A stretch of 64,000 nucleotides of DNA from Yoonia vestfoldensis DSM 16212 (GCF_000382265.1 NZ_KB907982.1:1-64000); one strand, 5' to 3'. Numbered from the stretch's first letter, positions 49,081 through 57,372 are shown. Notes: generated by a model not told the origin, from the sequence alone. Program-made: numbers and translations.

Positions 49081-49383
49081 GGATCCTCCGTTCGTCATCC
49101 CGGCTTTTCAGCCGATGGCGCACGTCACATGCGTGAACGCACAGCCATCTCCTCCGCGGGCAGGTTACCAGATTGCCAGAAGTTTCAAATAAGATAAGGA
49201 ATTTGAACTCTTCTGATGTCAACGAATTAACAAATTTCGTGAATTTTTGTAAAGATACACCGGATGCCAGTAAATCAGCGCGGATCGGGGCCGTGACCGT
49301 GTCAGCTGTCTCGTCGGTCTGCCGCTTGGATTTCCCCGTCGCCCGCGATAATGATAGCGCGAACATTCCAAAAGGATCGCATC
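49081..49383. promoter_or_regulatory. divergent promoter region acs / arabonate dehydratase, with inverted repeats
   Basis: No gene seen. The middle (49170-49260) is clearly AT-rich. It contains an imperfect inverted repeat AGTTTCAAAT (49181-49190) and ATTTGAACT (49201-49209), and 22 bases further ACAAATT-tcgtg-AATTTTTGT (49230-49250). These are the best candidate operators for acs. The dehydratase ATG at 49384 is preceded by AAAGGA. Confidence 0.5.
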
Positions 49384-51141
49384 ATGACTTTCACACCCGC
49401 CCCATGGCCACGCAAACTGCGGTCGCAGGAATGGTTCGGAGGGTCGTCGAAAGACGCGATCTATCACCGCTCGTGGATGAAGAACCAGGGCCTGCCCGCC
49501 GACCTGCTGGATGGCCGCCCCGTGATCGGCATCTGCAACACCTGGTCCGAACTGACCCCCTGCAACGCGCATCTGCGCGATCTGGCCGAGCGTGTGAAAT
49601 TCGGCGTCTACGAAGCGGGCGGTTTTCCGGTGGAATTTCCGGTCTTCAGCCCGTCCGAAAGCACCCTGCGCCCCACCGCGATGATGTATCGCAACCTTTG
49701 CGCCATGGATGTGGAAGAGGCGCTGCGCGGCAAATGCATCGACGGCGTCGTGCTGCTGGCGGGCTGCGATAAAACCACGCCCGCGCTGCTGATGGGCGCT
49801 GCCTCTGTCGACCTGCCAGCCATCGTGGTGTCGGGCGGGCCGATGCTGAACGGCCATTTCCGGGGTGAGATCATCGGCTCAGGCACCCATCTGTGGAAAT
49901 TCTCCGAAGCGGTGCGCGCAGGCGAAATGACAGCCGAAGAATTCGTCGAGGCCGAGGCGTCGATGTCCCGCTCGCCGGGGTCCTGCAACACGATGGGTAC
50001 GGCCAGCACGATGGCCTCTATGGCCGAGGCGCTGGGCATGGCGCTGTCCGGCAACGCCGCGATCCCTGCCGTCGACAGCCGCCGCCGCGTGATGGCGCAT
50101 CTGACCGGGCGGCGCATCGTGCAGATGGTCAAGGATGACCTGAAACCGTCCGACATCATGACAAAGGCCGCGTTCGAGAACGCGATCCGCACCAATGCCG
50201 CGATCGGCGGGTCCACCAATGCGGTGATCCACCTGCTGGCGATGGCAGGGCGCACCAAGGACGTGTCGCTGACGCTGGATGACTGGGACCGCTGCGGGCG
50301 CGATGTGCCGACGATTCTGAACCTGATGCCATCGGGCAAATACCTGATGGAAGAATTCTTCTACGCTGGCGGGCTGCCCGTCGTCATCAAACGACTGGGC
50401 GAGGCGGGATTGCTGCACAAGGATGCGCTGACCGTCTCGGGCGGGACGATCTGGGACGAGGTCAAGGATGTGCGCAACTGGAACGAGGATGTGATCCTGC
50501 CGGTCGAAAAGGCCCTGACGGCCTCGGGCGGCATCGCCGTGCTGCGCGGCAATCTGGCCCCCGGTGGCGCGGTGCTCAAACCATCTGCCGCGACGACCGC
50601 CCTCATGCAGCATCGCGGCCGTGCCGTGGTGTTCGAGGATATCGACGACTATAAGGCGCGCATCAACGACGAGGATCTCGATATCGACGAAACCTGCGTC
50701 ATGGTTCTGAAAAACTGCGGCCCGCGCGGCTATCCCGGCATGGCCGAGGTCGGCAATATGGGCCTGCCACCCATGATCCTGAAAAAAGGCATCACCGATA
50801 TGGTGCGCATCTCGGATGCCCGCATGTCCGGCACCGCCTTTGGCACCGTGGTGCTGCACACCTCGCCCGAGGCGGCGATGGGCGGCCCACTGGCTGTCGT
50901 GCAGAACGGCGATATGATCGAGCTTGATGTCGCCGGTCGCCGCCTGCATCTGGATATCACCGATGCCGAATTGCAGGCGCGTCTGGCGGCGTGGTCGGCG
51001 GAAAAATCGGGCGCCAACCCGCGTCCGGCCAGCGGTTACGCGATGCTTTACCATGACCGCGTGATGGGGGCTGACACGGGGGCCGATTTTGATTTCCTCG
51101 TCGGCCATCGCGGCAATGCCGTCGGCAAGGAAGCGCATTGA
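49384..51141 (+). CDS. IlvD/Edd-family sugar-acid dehydratase, probably L-arabonate dehydratase
   Basis: A 585-residue Fe-S dehydratase. Cluster cysteines are in CNTWSELTPC near 54-63, AGCDKTTPALLMGA near 125 and PGSCNTMGTASTMASM near 200. The N-terminal WFGGSSKDAIYHRSWMKNQGLP is typical of the L-arabonate/pentonate branch rather than of dihydroxyacid dehydratase. The next gene encodes a protein closely resembling L-arabinose 1-dehydrogenase of Azospirillum, supporting an oxidative (non-phosphorylating) L-arabinose or D-galactose route. The lactonase and later enzymes are not in the window. It overlaps the next gene by 1 base. Confidence 0.88.
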   Translation: MTFTPAPWPRKLRSQEWFGGSSKDAIYHRSWMKNQGLPADLLDGRPVIGICNTWSELTPCNAHLRDLAERVKFGVYEAGGFPVEFPVFSPSESTLRPTAMMYRNLCAMDVEEALRGKCIDGVVLLAGCDKTTPALLMGAASVDLPAIVVSGGPMLNGHFRGEIIGSGTHLWKFSEAVRAGEMTAEEFVEAEASMSRSPGSCNTMGTASTMASMAEALGMALSGNAAIPAVDSRRRVMAHLTGRRIVQMVKDDLKPSDIMTKAAFENAIRTNAAIGGSTNAVIHLLAMAGRTKDVSLTLDDWDRCGRDVPTILNLMPSGKYLMEEFFYAGGLPVVIKRLGEAGLLHKDALTVSGGTIWDEVKDVRNWNEDVILPVEKALTASGGIAVLRGNLAPGGAVLKPSAATTALMQHRGRAVVFEDIDDYKARINDEDLDIDETCVMVLKNCGPRGYPGMAEVGNMGLPPMILKKGITDMVRISDARMSGTAFGTVVLHTSPEAAMGGPLAVVQNGDMIELDVAGRRLHLDITDAELQARLAAWSAEKSGANPRPASGYAMLYHDRVMGADTGADFDFLVGHRGNAVGKEAH

Positions 51142-52049
51142 TGCGCGCCATCTGCCTTGTGGGCATCGGCAAGATTGCCGTTGACCAGCACGTGCCCGCC
51201 ATCGCCGCCAGCCCCGACTGGACCCTTGCCGCGACGGTCAGCCGCGCGGGGTCGGTGGATGGCGTGCCTGCCTATACGGATTTCGCGCAGATGCTGGCGA
51301 AACGGCCTGACATCGACACAGTCTCGCTCTGCCTGCCGCCGGTCCCGCGCTATGATTACGCCGCCGCTGCTATCGCCGCAGGTCGCCATGTGATGCTGGA
51401 AAAACCCCCCGGCGCGACCTTGGCCGAGGTGCAGGCGCTGGCCGCCATGGCGCAGGATGCGGGTGTGACGCTTTACACCACATGGCACAGCCGTATGGCC
51501 AAAGGTGTCGCCCCCGCCAAGGCCTGGCTTGCGGACAAGACCATCACCGCCGCCCATATCACCTGGAAAGAAGACGTGCGCCGCTGGCATCCGGGGCAGG
51601 ATTGGGTCTTTGCACCGGGTGGCATGGGCGTGTTCGATCCGGGCAGCAATGCGCTGTCGATCATGACGGAAATCCTGCCGCGCCCCGTGCATCTGCGTCA
51701 TGCCGATCTGTATTTCCCCGCCAACCGCGACACGCCGATTGCGGCCGAACTGACATGGACAGGCAATGTCACCGGCAGTTTCGACTGGCGGCAAACCGGC
51801 CCGCAAAGCTGGGACATCACGGTGGACACCACGGATGGCACGCTGGCGTTGCACGACGGCGGCGCGCGGCTCGTGATTGATGGGAAGGATATCGAATCCG
51901 GCCCCGACCGCGAATACCCCGCCCTCTATGACCGGATGGCGGAGCTGGTGAAAACAGCAGCATCCGAGGTCGACATCACCCCGATGATCCATGTCGCGGA
52001 TGCGCTGACCTTGGGCAAAAGACACGTGGTCGAACCTTTCGATTTCTAA
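51141..52049 (+). CDS. Gfo/Idh/MocA-type sugar 1-dehydrogenase (L-arabinose/D-galactose)
   Basis: A 302-residue NAD(P)-dependent dehydrogenase. The Rossmann start is VGIGKIAVDQHVPAI (about 6-20), followed by HVMLEKPPGATLAEV near 87-101 and the segment WKEDVRRWHPGQDW near 136. These blocks match, as I recall it, Azospirillum L-arabinose 1-dehydrogenase and Pseudomonas galactose 1-dehydrogenase. It would oxidise the aldose at C1 to the lactone; the linked dehydratase acts on the derived acid. The ATG at 51141 overlaps the preceding stop (TGATG). Confidence 0.88.
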   Translation: MRAICLVGIGKIAVDQHVPAIAASPDWTLAATVSRAGSVDGVPAYTDFAQMLAKRPDIDTVSLCLPPVPRYDYAAAAIAAGRHVMLEKPPGATLAEVQALAAMAQDAGVTLYTTWHSRMAKGVAPAKAWLADKTITAAHITWKEDVRRWHPGQDWVFAPGGMGVFDPGSNALSIMTEILPRPVHLRHADLYFPANRDTPIAAELTWTGNVTGSFDWRQTGPQSWDITVDTTDGTLALHDGGARLVIDGKDIESGPDREYPALYDRMAELVKTAASEVDITPMIHVADALTLGKRHVVEPFDF

Positions 52050-52060
52050 GCAAACCATTG

Positions 52061-52094
52061 CATCTTCAGAGTAAAAATATCCCCGCCGGAGGCT
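52061..52094 (-). repeat. gene-junction repeat, copy 3 (minus orientation)
   Basis: Read on the minus strand it is AGCCTCCGGCGGGGATATTT, then TTACTCTGAAGATG, the same core as copies 2 and 4. It follows the sugar dehydrogenase stop and lies before the preT promoter. A short extra palindrome, CTTCCCCGGAGGGG, adjoins it. Confidence 0.62.
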
Positions 52095-52132
52095 TCCCCG
52101 GAGGGGAAAAGGCGTTCACAAACTGCCAAAAA

Positions 52133-52148
52133 TTTACCATTTGATAAA
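52133..52148 (+). promoter_or_regulatory. degenerate RutR-like box upstream of preT
   Basis: TTTACCATTTGATAAA agrees at 11 of 14 fixed positions with the E. coli RutR consensus TTGACCANNTGGTCAA. It lies 50 bases before the preT ATG, within an AT-rich promoter region flanked by CTGCCA and TGGCAG. Confidence 0.5.
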
Positions 52149-52197
52149 AAATAAAACTGTGGCAGGCTGAGAGTGACAAGCCAGACAGGATGCAGCC

Positions 52198-53526
52198 ATG
52201 TCCAACCCGATGACTCCCGGAATAGCGGCGGCGCGATTGCCCGCCGAAACCCTTGCCCAGAATTTCGCCGACCTGCACGACCCGCTTGACCGGCACGAAG
52301 CCCGCGTCGCGGCCGATCGCTGCTATTTCTGCCATGATGCGCCTTGCGTGACGGCTTGCCCGACATCCATCGACATCCCGCTCTTCATTCGGCAGATCAG
52401 CACTGGCACGCCCGAGGCTGCGGCGAAAACGATCTTCGACCAGAATATCCTTGGCGGCATGTGCGCGCGCGTCTGCCCGACCGAAGACCTCTGTGAACAG
52501 GCCTGCGTGCGCGAAGCCGCCGAAGGTAAGCCGGTCGAGATCGGGCGCTTGCAGCGCTATGCGACCGACACGCTGATGGCAAAGCAAAGCCATCCCTATC
52601 ACCGCGCGCCATCGACGGGCAAAACCGTGGCTGTCATCGGTGCTGGCCCTGCGGGGCTGGCCTGCGCGCACAGGCTTGCAATGCATGGCCATGACGTGAC
52701 GATCTTCGATGCGCTGCCGAAACCCGGCGGGCTGAACGAATTCGGCATCGCCGCTTATAAATCAACGGACGATTTCGCCGCGCGCGAAGTGGATTGGCTG
52801 ATGGGCATCGGCGGTATCACCTTGCAGACAGGCAAGGCGCTGGGCCGCGATCTGTCGCTTGACGGGCTGGCGGATGAATACGACGCTGTGTTCCTCGGCA
52901 TGGGGCTTGGCGGTGTGAACGCGCTGCGCACCGCAGGCGAAGACAAGGACGGCGTCCGCGATGCCGTCGACTTCATCGCTGAATTGCGGCAGGCCAGTGA
53001 CCTGACAAGCCTGCCCGTGGGCCGCGATGTCGTCGTCATCGGCGGTGGCATGACGGCGGTCGATGCTGCGGTGCAGTCCAAACTGCTCGGCGCGCAGAAC
53101 GTCACCATCGCCTATCGCCGCAGCCGCGATGCGATGAGCGCAAGCCGCTATGAACAGGACCTTGCCGCGTCCCACGGTGTGCGGCTTTTGTTCAATGTCC
53201 AGCCCGTCGCGATCCACGGCAACGAGGCCGTGCGCGAGGTGGAACTGGAGTACACCGCCGACACGGGCGCGGGGCTGCAAGGCACCGGAGAGATGATCCG
53301 CCTGCCCGTCGACCAGCTGTTCAAGGCCATCGGTCAAACGCTGGTCACCGATGCAGGGCTCGCGCTCGACGGACGCAAGATCGCGGTGACAGGTGCCGGA
53401 CGCACCAGCCGCGCGGGTGTCTGGGCCGGGGGCGATTGCGCCAGCGGCGGCGACGATCTGACCGTGACCGCCGTGGCCGAAGGGCGCGATGCGGCTATGG
53501 ATATCCACGCGGCCCTGACCGCCTGA
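52198..53526 (+). CDS. preT: NAD-dependent dihydropyrimidine dehydrogenase, subunit PreT
   Basis: PreT takes electrons from NADH and passes them to PreA to reduce uracil and thymine to their dihydro forms, the first step of the reductive pathway. It is 442 residues. N-terminal Fe-S cysteines are CYFCHDAPCVTACPT (about 42-56) and CARVCPTEDLCEQAC (about 88-102). The FAD site is VAVIGAGPAGLACA near 143 and the NAD site VVVIGGGMTAVDAAV near 279. The architecture parallels GltD. The ATG follows AGGA, and preA comes after 97 bases that contain a palindrome. Confidence 0.94.
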   Translation: MSNPMTPGIAAARLPAETLAQNFADLHDPLDRHEARVAADRCYFCHDAPCVTACPTSIDIPLFIRQISTGTPEAAAKTIFDQNILGGMCARVCPTEDLCEQACVREAAEGKPVEIGRLQRYATDTLMAKQSHPYHRAPSTGKTVAVIGAGPAGLACAHRLAMHGHDVTIFDALPKPGGLNEFGIAAYKSTDDFAAREVDWLMGIGGITLQTGKALGRDLSLDGLADEYDAVFLGMGLGGVNALRTAGEDKDGVRDAVDFIAELRQASDLTSLPVGRDVVVIGGGMTAVDAAVQSKLLGAQNVTIAYRRSRDAMSASRYEQDLAASHGVRLLFNVQPVAIHGNEAVREVELEYTADTGAGLQGTGEMIRLPVDQLFKAIGQTLVTDAGLALDGRKIAVTGAGRTSRAGVWAGGDCASGGDDLTVTAVAEGRDAAMDIHAALTA

Positions 53527-53577
53527 ACGCAACGGCGTCGCGGGCGTGACCCGCGGCCTTTCACATTCCCGCACGAG

Positions 53578-53598
53578 GTCCCGGGTCAAGCCCGGGAC
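53578..53598 (+). repeat. palindromic repeat between preT and preA
   Basis: Eight-base arms GTCCCGGG and CCCGGGAC flank the loop TCAAG, preceded by CGAG. The loop equals that of the palindrome at 57354-57372 and is the complement of the one at 57311-57329, so it belongs to the same family of short repeats. Confidence 0.7.
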
Positions 53599-53623
53599 GG
53601 GGCGGACAGCAAAGGATAAAGCC

Positions 53624-54928
53624 ATGGCTGATCTGACAACGAATTTTCTGGGTATCAAATCCCCCAACCCGTTCTGGCTGGCATCCGCGCCGCCCACGGA
53701 CAAGGAATACAATGTCCGCCGCGCCTTCGAGGCCGGCTGGGGCGGTGTCGTATGGAAAACGCTCGGGTCCGAAGGGCCGCCCGTCGTCAACGTCAATGGC
53801 CCGCGCTATGGCGCGATCTATGGCGCGGACCGGCGGCTCTTGGGGCTCAACAACATCGAATTGATCACCGACCGTCCGCTGCAGACCAATCTCGACGAGA
53901 TCAAACGGGTCAAGGCAGACTATCCCGACCGCGCGATGATCGTGTCGATCATGGTCCCGTGCGAGGAACAGGCGTGGAAGGACATCCTGCCGCGCGTGCA
54001 GGAAACCGGTGCCGACGGGATCGAGCTGAACTTCGGCTGCCCGCATGGCATGTCTGAACGCGGTATGGGCGCGGCGGTGGGGCAGGTGCCCGAATATATC
54101 GAAATGGTCACGCGCTGGTGCAAGCAATATTACGACAAGCCCGTGATCGTCAAACTGACGCCCAATATCACCGATATCCGCAAACCGGCTGCGGCGGCGA
54201 TGCGCGGCGGGGCAGATGCGGTCAGCCTGATCAACACGATCAATTCGATCACCTCCGTGAACCTCGACACCATGTCGCCCGAGCCGTCGATCGACGGCAA
54301 AGGATCGCATGGCGGCTATTGCGGTCCTGCCGTGAAGCCGATTGCGCTGTCGATGGTGTCGGAAATCGCGCGCCATCCCGACACGCACGGCCTGCCGATC
54401 AGTGGCATCGGCGGTGTGACCACATGGCGCGATGCGGCAGAATACATCAGCCTCGGCTGCGGCAACGTGCAGGTCTGCACAGCGGCAATGACCTATGGCT
54501 TCAAGATAGTGCAGGAGATGATCAGCGGGCTGTCGCAGTGGATGGACGAAAAAGGCTACACCTCAGTCGAACAGGTCGTGGGCCGCGCAGTGCCGAACGT
54601 CACCGATTGGCAGTATCTGAACCTGAACTATGTCGCCAAGGCCAAGATCAGTCAGGACGATTGTATCAAATGCGGCCGCTGCTATGCCGCCTGCGAAGAC
54701 ACCAGCCATCAGGCCATCGCCATGTCCGCTGACCGGACCTTTACCGTGATCGACGAGGAATGCGTCGCCTGCAACCTCTGCGTCGATGTCTGCCCTGTCG
54801 AGAACTGCATCACGATGGAAGCGATGGAACCGGGGCAGGTCGATCCGCGCACGGGCAAGGTCGTGCAGAAGGACTACGCCAACTGGACGACGCATCCCAA
54901 CAATCCGGGCGCCGTGGCGGCGGAGTAG
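53624..54928 (+). CDS. preA: NAD-dependent dihydropyrimidine dehydrogenase, subunit PreA
   Basis: The catalytic FMN subunit, 434 residues. The TIM-barrel part is like dihydroorotate dehydrogenase: NPFWLASAPPTDKEYNVRRAF near 16-36, ELNFGCPHGMSERGMG near 130, VKLTPNITDI near 175 and ISGIGGVTTWRDA near 262. The C-terminal ferredoxin domain has CIKCGRCYAACE near 346 and CVACNLCVDVCP near 380, two 4Fe-4S clusters. With PreT it forms the complex that starts uracil/thymine catabolism. Confidence 0.95.
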   Translation: MADLTTNFLGIKSPNPFWLASAPPTDKEYNVRRAFEAGWGGVVWKTLGSEGPPVVNVNGPRYGAIYGADRRLLGLNNIELITDRPLQTNLDEIKRVKADYPDRAMIVSIMVPCEEQAWKDILPRVQETGADGIELNFGCPHGMSERGMGAAVGQVPEYIEMVTRWCKQYYDKPVIVKLTPNITDIRKPAAAAMRGGADAVSLINTINSITSVNLDTMSPEPSIDGKGSHGGYCGPAVKPIALSMVSEIARHPDTHGLPISGIGGVTTWRDAAEYISLGCGNVQVCTAAMTYGFKIVQEMISGLSQWMDEKGYTSVEQVVGRAVPNVTDWQYLNLNYVAKAKISQDDCIKCGRCYAACEDTSHQAIAMSADRTFTVIDEECVACNLCVDVCPVENCITMEAMEPGQVDPRTGKVVQKDYANWTTHPNNPGAVAAE

Positions 54929-54933
54929 CGGGC

Positions 54934-54991
54934 AAGAGTTTTTGTCAAAAATTCTTGGCTTGCGACAAAAATCTTCGGACGAAGATTTTTG
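54934..54991. terminator. two adjacent AT-rich palindromes between convergent genes
   Basis: Palindrome one pairs AAGAGTTTTTG with CAAAAATTCTT (54934-54956, one G-T pair). Palindrome two pairs CAAAAATCTTCG with CGAAGATTTTTG (54966-54991, perfect 12-base arms). They lie between the preA stop and the end of the convergent small gene, and the A/T runs at the stem bases suit a bidirectional terminator. Confidence 0.65.
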
Positions 54992-54994
54992 CTG

Positions 54995-55264
54995 TCAGGT
55001 GTGGACGACCAGTTGCCCTGAATTGCAGATGACGATGTATTGTCCGCCGCATTCGATCAGGTGAAAGCCGCGGCGGCCAACCTCCTCGACAAAAGCGGCG
55101 CGCCCGATTTCGCGGTCCACATCGCGGACGGCACGACGCACGATGCCACCCTTGCGTGCAGATTTCGCATCGAAAATGCGGGCACACCAACTTGGGTTGG
55201 CACGAGGATGACGGACAGTGGCGGCGTAAATGATCTGCATTGTGTCAATCTGCATCAACATCAT
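54995..55264 (-). CDS. small conserved protein downstream of rutR
   Basis: An 89-residue frame whose C-terminal 60 residues (ARIFDAKSARKGGIVRRAVRDV, EIGRAAFVEEVGRRGFHLIE, CGGQYIVICNSG) match, from memory, a family of roughly 70-residue Rhodobacteraceae proteins often misannotated as phosphoribosylanthranilate isomerase. The function is unknown. The start at 55264 is favoured because TTAGGA, overlapping the rutR stop, lies upstream; a start at 55240 would give a protein nearer the family length. Coupled to rutR. An open frame on the opposite strand over the same bases is rejected. Confidence 0.7.
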   Translation of the reverse strand: MMLMQIDTMQIIYAATVRHPRANPSWCARIFDAKSARKGGIVRRAVRDVDREIGRAAFVEEVGRRGFHLIECGGQYIVICNSGQLVVHT

Positions 55265-55274
55265 TAATGCTATC

Positions 55275-55877
55275 CTAAGACCCGAGCAGCTTCCGATAAA
55301 GCTGGTCCAGAAACAGCGCCGCCCCGTCATAGGGCGCGCGGTCGCCCAGAACGGCGCGCACCTGTACGTCGAAATCGGCGTAATGTTGGGTCAACGCCCA
55401 GATCGAAAAGATCAGATGATACGGATCGACGGGCGCGATCTTGCCTGCATCGGCCCAGCCCTGAATGATCGCGGCCTTTTCATCGACCAGGCGCTTGAGG
55501 TCATTGCGCAGGATGTCTTCGATCCAAGGCGCGCCCTGCAGGATTTCATTGGCGAAAAGGCGACTTTCGCGGGGGAAATCCTTGCTCAGCGCCAGTTTGC
55601 GCCGCACGTAGGCGGTCAGTTCCTGCACCGGATCACCGGCTGCATCAAGCGCTTTCAGCGGATCGAGCCAGTTTTCAAGCAAGCGTTCCAGCAGGGCCGT
55701 GTGGATCGCTTCTTTTGACGGAAAATAATAAAGCAGGTTGGGTTTTGACAGCCCTGCCGCCTCTGCGATCTGGTCCAAGGTGGTGCCGCGAAAGCCGTAT
55801 TGCGAAAACACATCAAGGCCAGCCGACAGGATCGCTGCCTGATTGCGTTGTTGAATTCGGGTCGGCGCTTTGGTCAT
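55275..55877 (-). CDS. rutR: TetR-family pyrimidine regulator RutR
   Basis: A 200-residue repressor that, in E. coli, releases DNA when uracil binds. The HTH region is ILSAGLDVFSQYGFRGTTLDQIAEAAGLSKPNLLYYFPSKEAIH, very close to E. coli RutR. The ligand domain shares EILQGAPW, LVDEKAAIIQGWADAGKIAPVDPYHLIF and WALTQHYADF with it. It is divergent from the amidohydrolase operon, and a near-perfect RutR box (56003-56018) sits in the 164-base gap. It probably controls both arms of the pyrimidine cluster. Confidence 0.92.
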   Translation of the reverse strand: MTKAPTRIQQRNQAAILSAGLDVFSQYGFRGTTLDQIAEAAGLSKPNLLYYFPSKEAIHTALLERLLENWLDPLKALDAAGDPVQELTAYVRRKLALSKDFPRESRLFANEILQGAPWIEDILRNDLKRLVDEKAAIIQGWADAGKIAPVDPYHLIFSIWALTQHYADFDVQVRAVLGDRAPYDGAALFLDQLYRKLLGS

Positions 55878-56002
55878 CGTCGTGTTCTGCCTAATTTAGA
55901 GGCTGGACGGCCCGCCCGCTGTCTGCTTCGCTCGCATAACCAGCATTTGCCGAAACATCACGCGGAAAACTTGACTGGTCGTAAACCTCTGTTAGCGTTC
56001 TT

Positions 56003-56018
56003 TTGACCGTTTGGTCAA
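56003..56018 (+). promoter_or_regulatory. RutR operator upstream of the amidohydrolase operon
   Basis: TTGACCGTTTGGTCAA matches the E. coli RutR consensus TTGACCANNTGGTCAA at 13 of 14 fixed positions, and the arms extend by one T/A on each side (56002-56019). It lies 23 bases before the ATG at 56042, where binding would block transcription. Confidence 0.85.
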
Positions 56019-56041
56019 ACCAAGAAAGACTGGAGAGCCCG

Positions 56042-57292
56042 ATGCCATCCCCCGCAGAGAACCTCAAGATCAACGGCGCGCGTCTGTGGGACAGCCTAAT
56101 GGAGATGGCCAAGATCGGCCCCGGTGTGGCGGGTGGCAACAACCGCCAGACCCTGACCGATGAAGATAGCGAAGGCCGGCATCTGTTCCAGCGCTGGTGC
56201 GAGGCTGCGGGCTGCACCATGGGCGTGGACGAGATCGGCAACATGTTCGCCCGCCGCGACGGCACTGACCCTGACGCGCTGCCGGTCTATGTCGGATCCC
56301 ATCTGGATACCCAGCCCACTGGGGGCAAATACGACGGGGTGCTGGGGGTTCTGGGCGGGCTGGAGGTGATCCGCACGCTGAACGATCTGGATATCAAGAC
56401 CAAACACCCCATCGTCGTGACCAACTGGACGAACGAAGAAGGCACACGCTATGCGCCCGCGATGCTGGCCTCGGGTGTGTTTGCTGGCAAACATGCGCTG
56501 GACTGGGCGCTCGACCGTGTGGATGCCAAGGGCAAACGGTTCGGGGACGAGCTGGAGCGGATCGGCTGGAAAGGCCCGGAAAAGGTGGGCGAGCGCAAGA
56601 TGCACGCCTTCTTTGAGCTGCATATCGAACAGGGCCCGATTTTGGAGGCGGAAGGCAAGCAGATTGGCGTCGTCACCCATGGGCAGGGCCTGCGCTGGGT
56701 GCAATGCACGGTGACCGGCAAAGAAAGCCATACCGGATCGACGCCCATGCATATGCGCAAGAATGCAGGGCGCGGCTTGGCATTGATTACCGAGCTGGTC
56801 CACGAAATCGCCATGACGCACCAGCCGAATGCGGTGGGGGCGATCGGGCATATCGACGTTTATCCGAACAGCCGCAACATCATTCCGGGCAAGGTCGTGT
56901 TCACCGTCGATCTGCGCACGCATCTGCTGGACAAGCTGAACGCGATGGTCGCCGAACTCATGGACCGCGCGCCGCAGATCTGTGCCGACATCGGCATATC
57001 CTTCGAGGCCGAGATTGTGGGCCAGTTCGACCCGCCAGCCTTTGACGCAACCTGTGTCGCCGCCGTACGCAATGCCGCAGAACGGCTGGGCTACAGCCAC
57101 ATGGATATCGTCTCGGGTGCGGGCCATGATGCCTGCTGGATCAATGACCTGTATCCAACCGCGATGATCATGTGCCCCTGCGTGGACGGGTTGAGCCATA
57201 ACGAGGCCGAGGAAATCTCGCCCGAATGGGCGGCTGCGGGGGCGGACGTGCTGTTTCATGCAGTGGTCGAAACGGCGGAGATTGTCGGGTGA
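56042..57292 (+). CDS. Zn-dependent M20-family amidohydrolase, probable beta-ureidopropionase
   Basis: This enzyme should hydrolyse N-carbamoyl-beta-alanine (or the methyl analogue) to beta-alanine, CO2 and ammonia, the third step of reductive pyrimidine breakdown. It is 416 residues from the ATG at 56042, with GGAG upstream. M20/HyuC features are GSHLDTQPTGGKYDG near 83-97 (metal His/Asp), NWTNEEGTRYAPAMLASGVF near 125, ELHIEQGPILE near 195 and the final SGAGHDAC near 360. N-carbamoyl amino-acid hydrolases share these motifs, but the pathway context favours the pyrimidine role. Confidence 0.88.
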   Translation: MPSPAENLKINGARLWDSLMEMAKIGPGVAGGNNRQTLTDEDSEGRHLFQRWCEAAGCTMGVDEIGNMFARRDGTDPDALPVYVGSHLDTQPTGGKYDGVLGVLGGLEVIRTLNDLDIKTKHPIVVTNWTNEEGTRYAPAMLASGVFAGKHALDWALDRVDAKGKRFGDELERIGWKGPEKVGERKMHAFFELHIEQGPILEAEGKQIGVVTHGQGLRWVQCTVTGKESHTGSTPMHMRKNAGRGLALITELVHEIAMTHQPNAVGAIGHIDVYPNSRNIIPGKVVFTVDLRTHLLDKLNAMVAELMDRAPQICADIGISFEAEIVGQFDPPAFDATCVAAVRNAAERLGYSHMDIVSGAGHDACWINDLYPTAMIMCPCVDGLSHNEAEEISPEWAAAGADVLFHAVVETAEIVG

Positions 57293-57310
57293 GCGTGACG
57301 CAACAGAACG

Positions 57311-57372
57311 CCCCGGACTTGATCCGGGGCCTCGTCCATGGGGTAACGAGAGGCCCCGGATCAAGTCCGGGG
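57311..57372. repeat. inverted pair of palindromes (REPIN-like) before the GIY-YIG gene
   Basis: CCCCGGACTTGATCCGGGG (57311-57329) and its exact reverse complement (57354-57372) face each other across 24 bases. Each is itself a palindrome with arms CCCCGGA/TCCGGGG, and the flanks CCTCG and CGAGAGG extend the inverted match. The whole unit can fold into one long hairpin. It starts 18 bases after the amidohydrolase stop. Confidence 0.85.

Noticed and set aside
49384-51141. Annotation as dihydroxyacid dehydratase IlvD for branched-chain synthesis
   Set aside because: The N-terminal pattern and the adjacent sugar 1-dehydrogenase fit the sugar-acid branch of the IlvD/Edd family better.
55040-55267. 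75-codon plus frame between preA and rutR
   Set aside because: The minus frame over the same bases resembles a known small-protein family and is coupled to rutR; the plus frame has neither.
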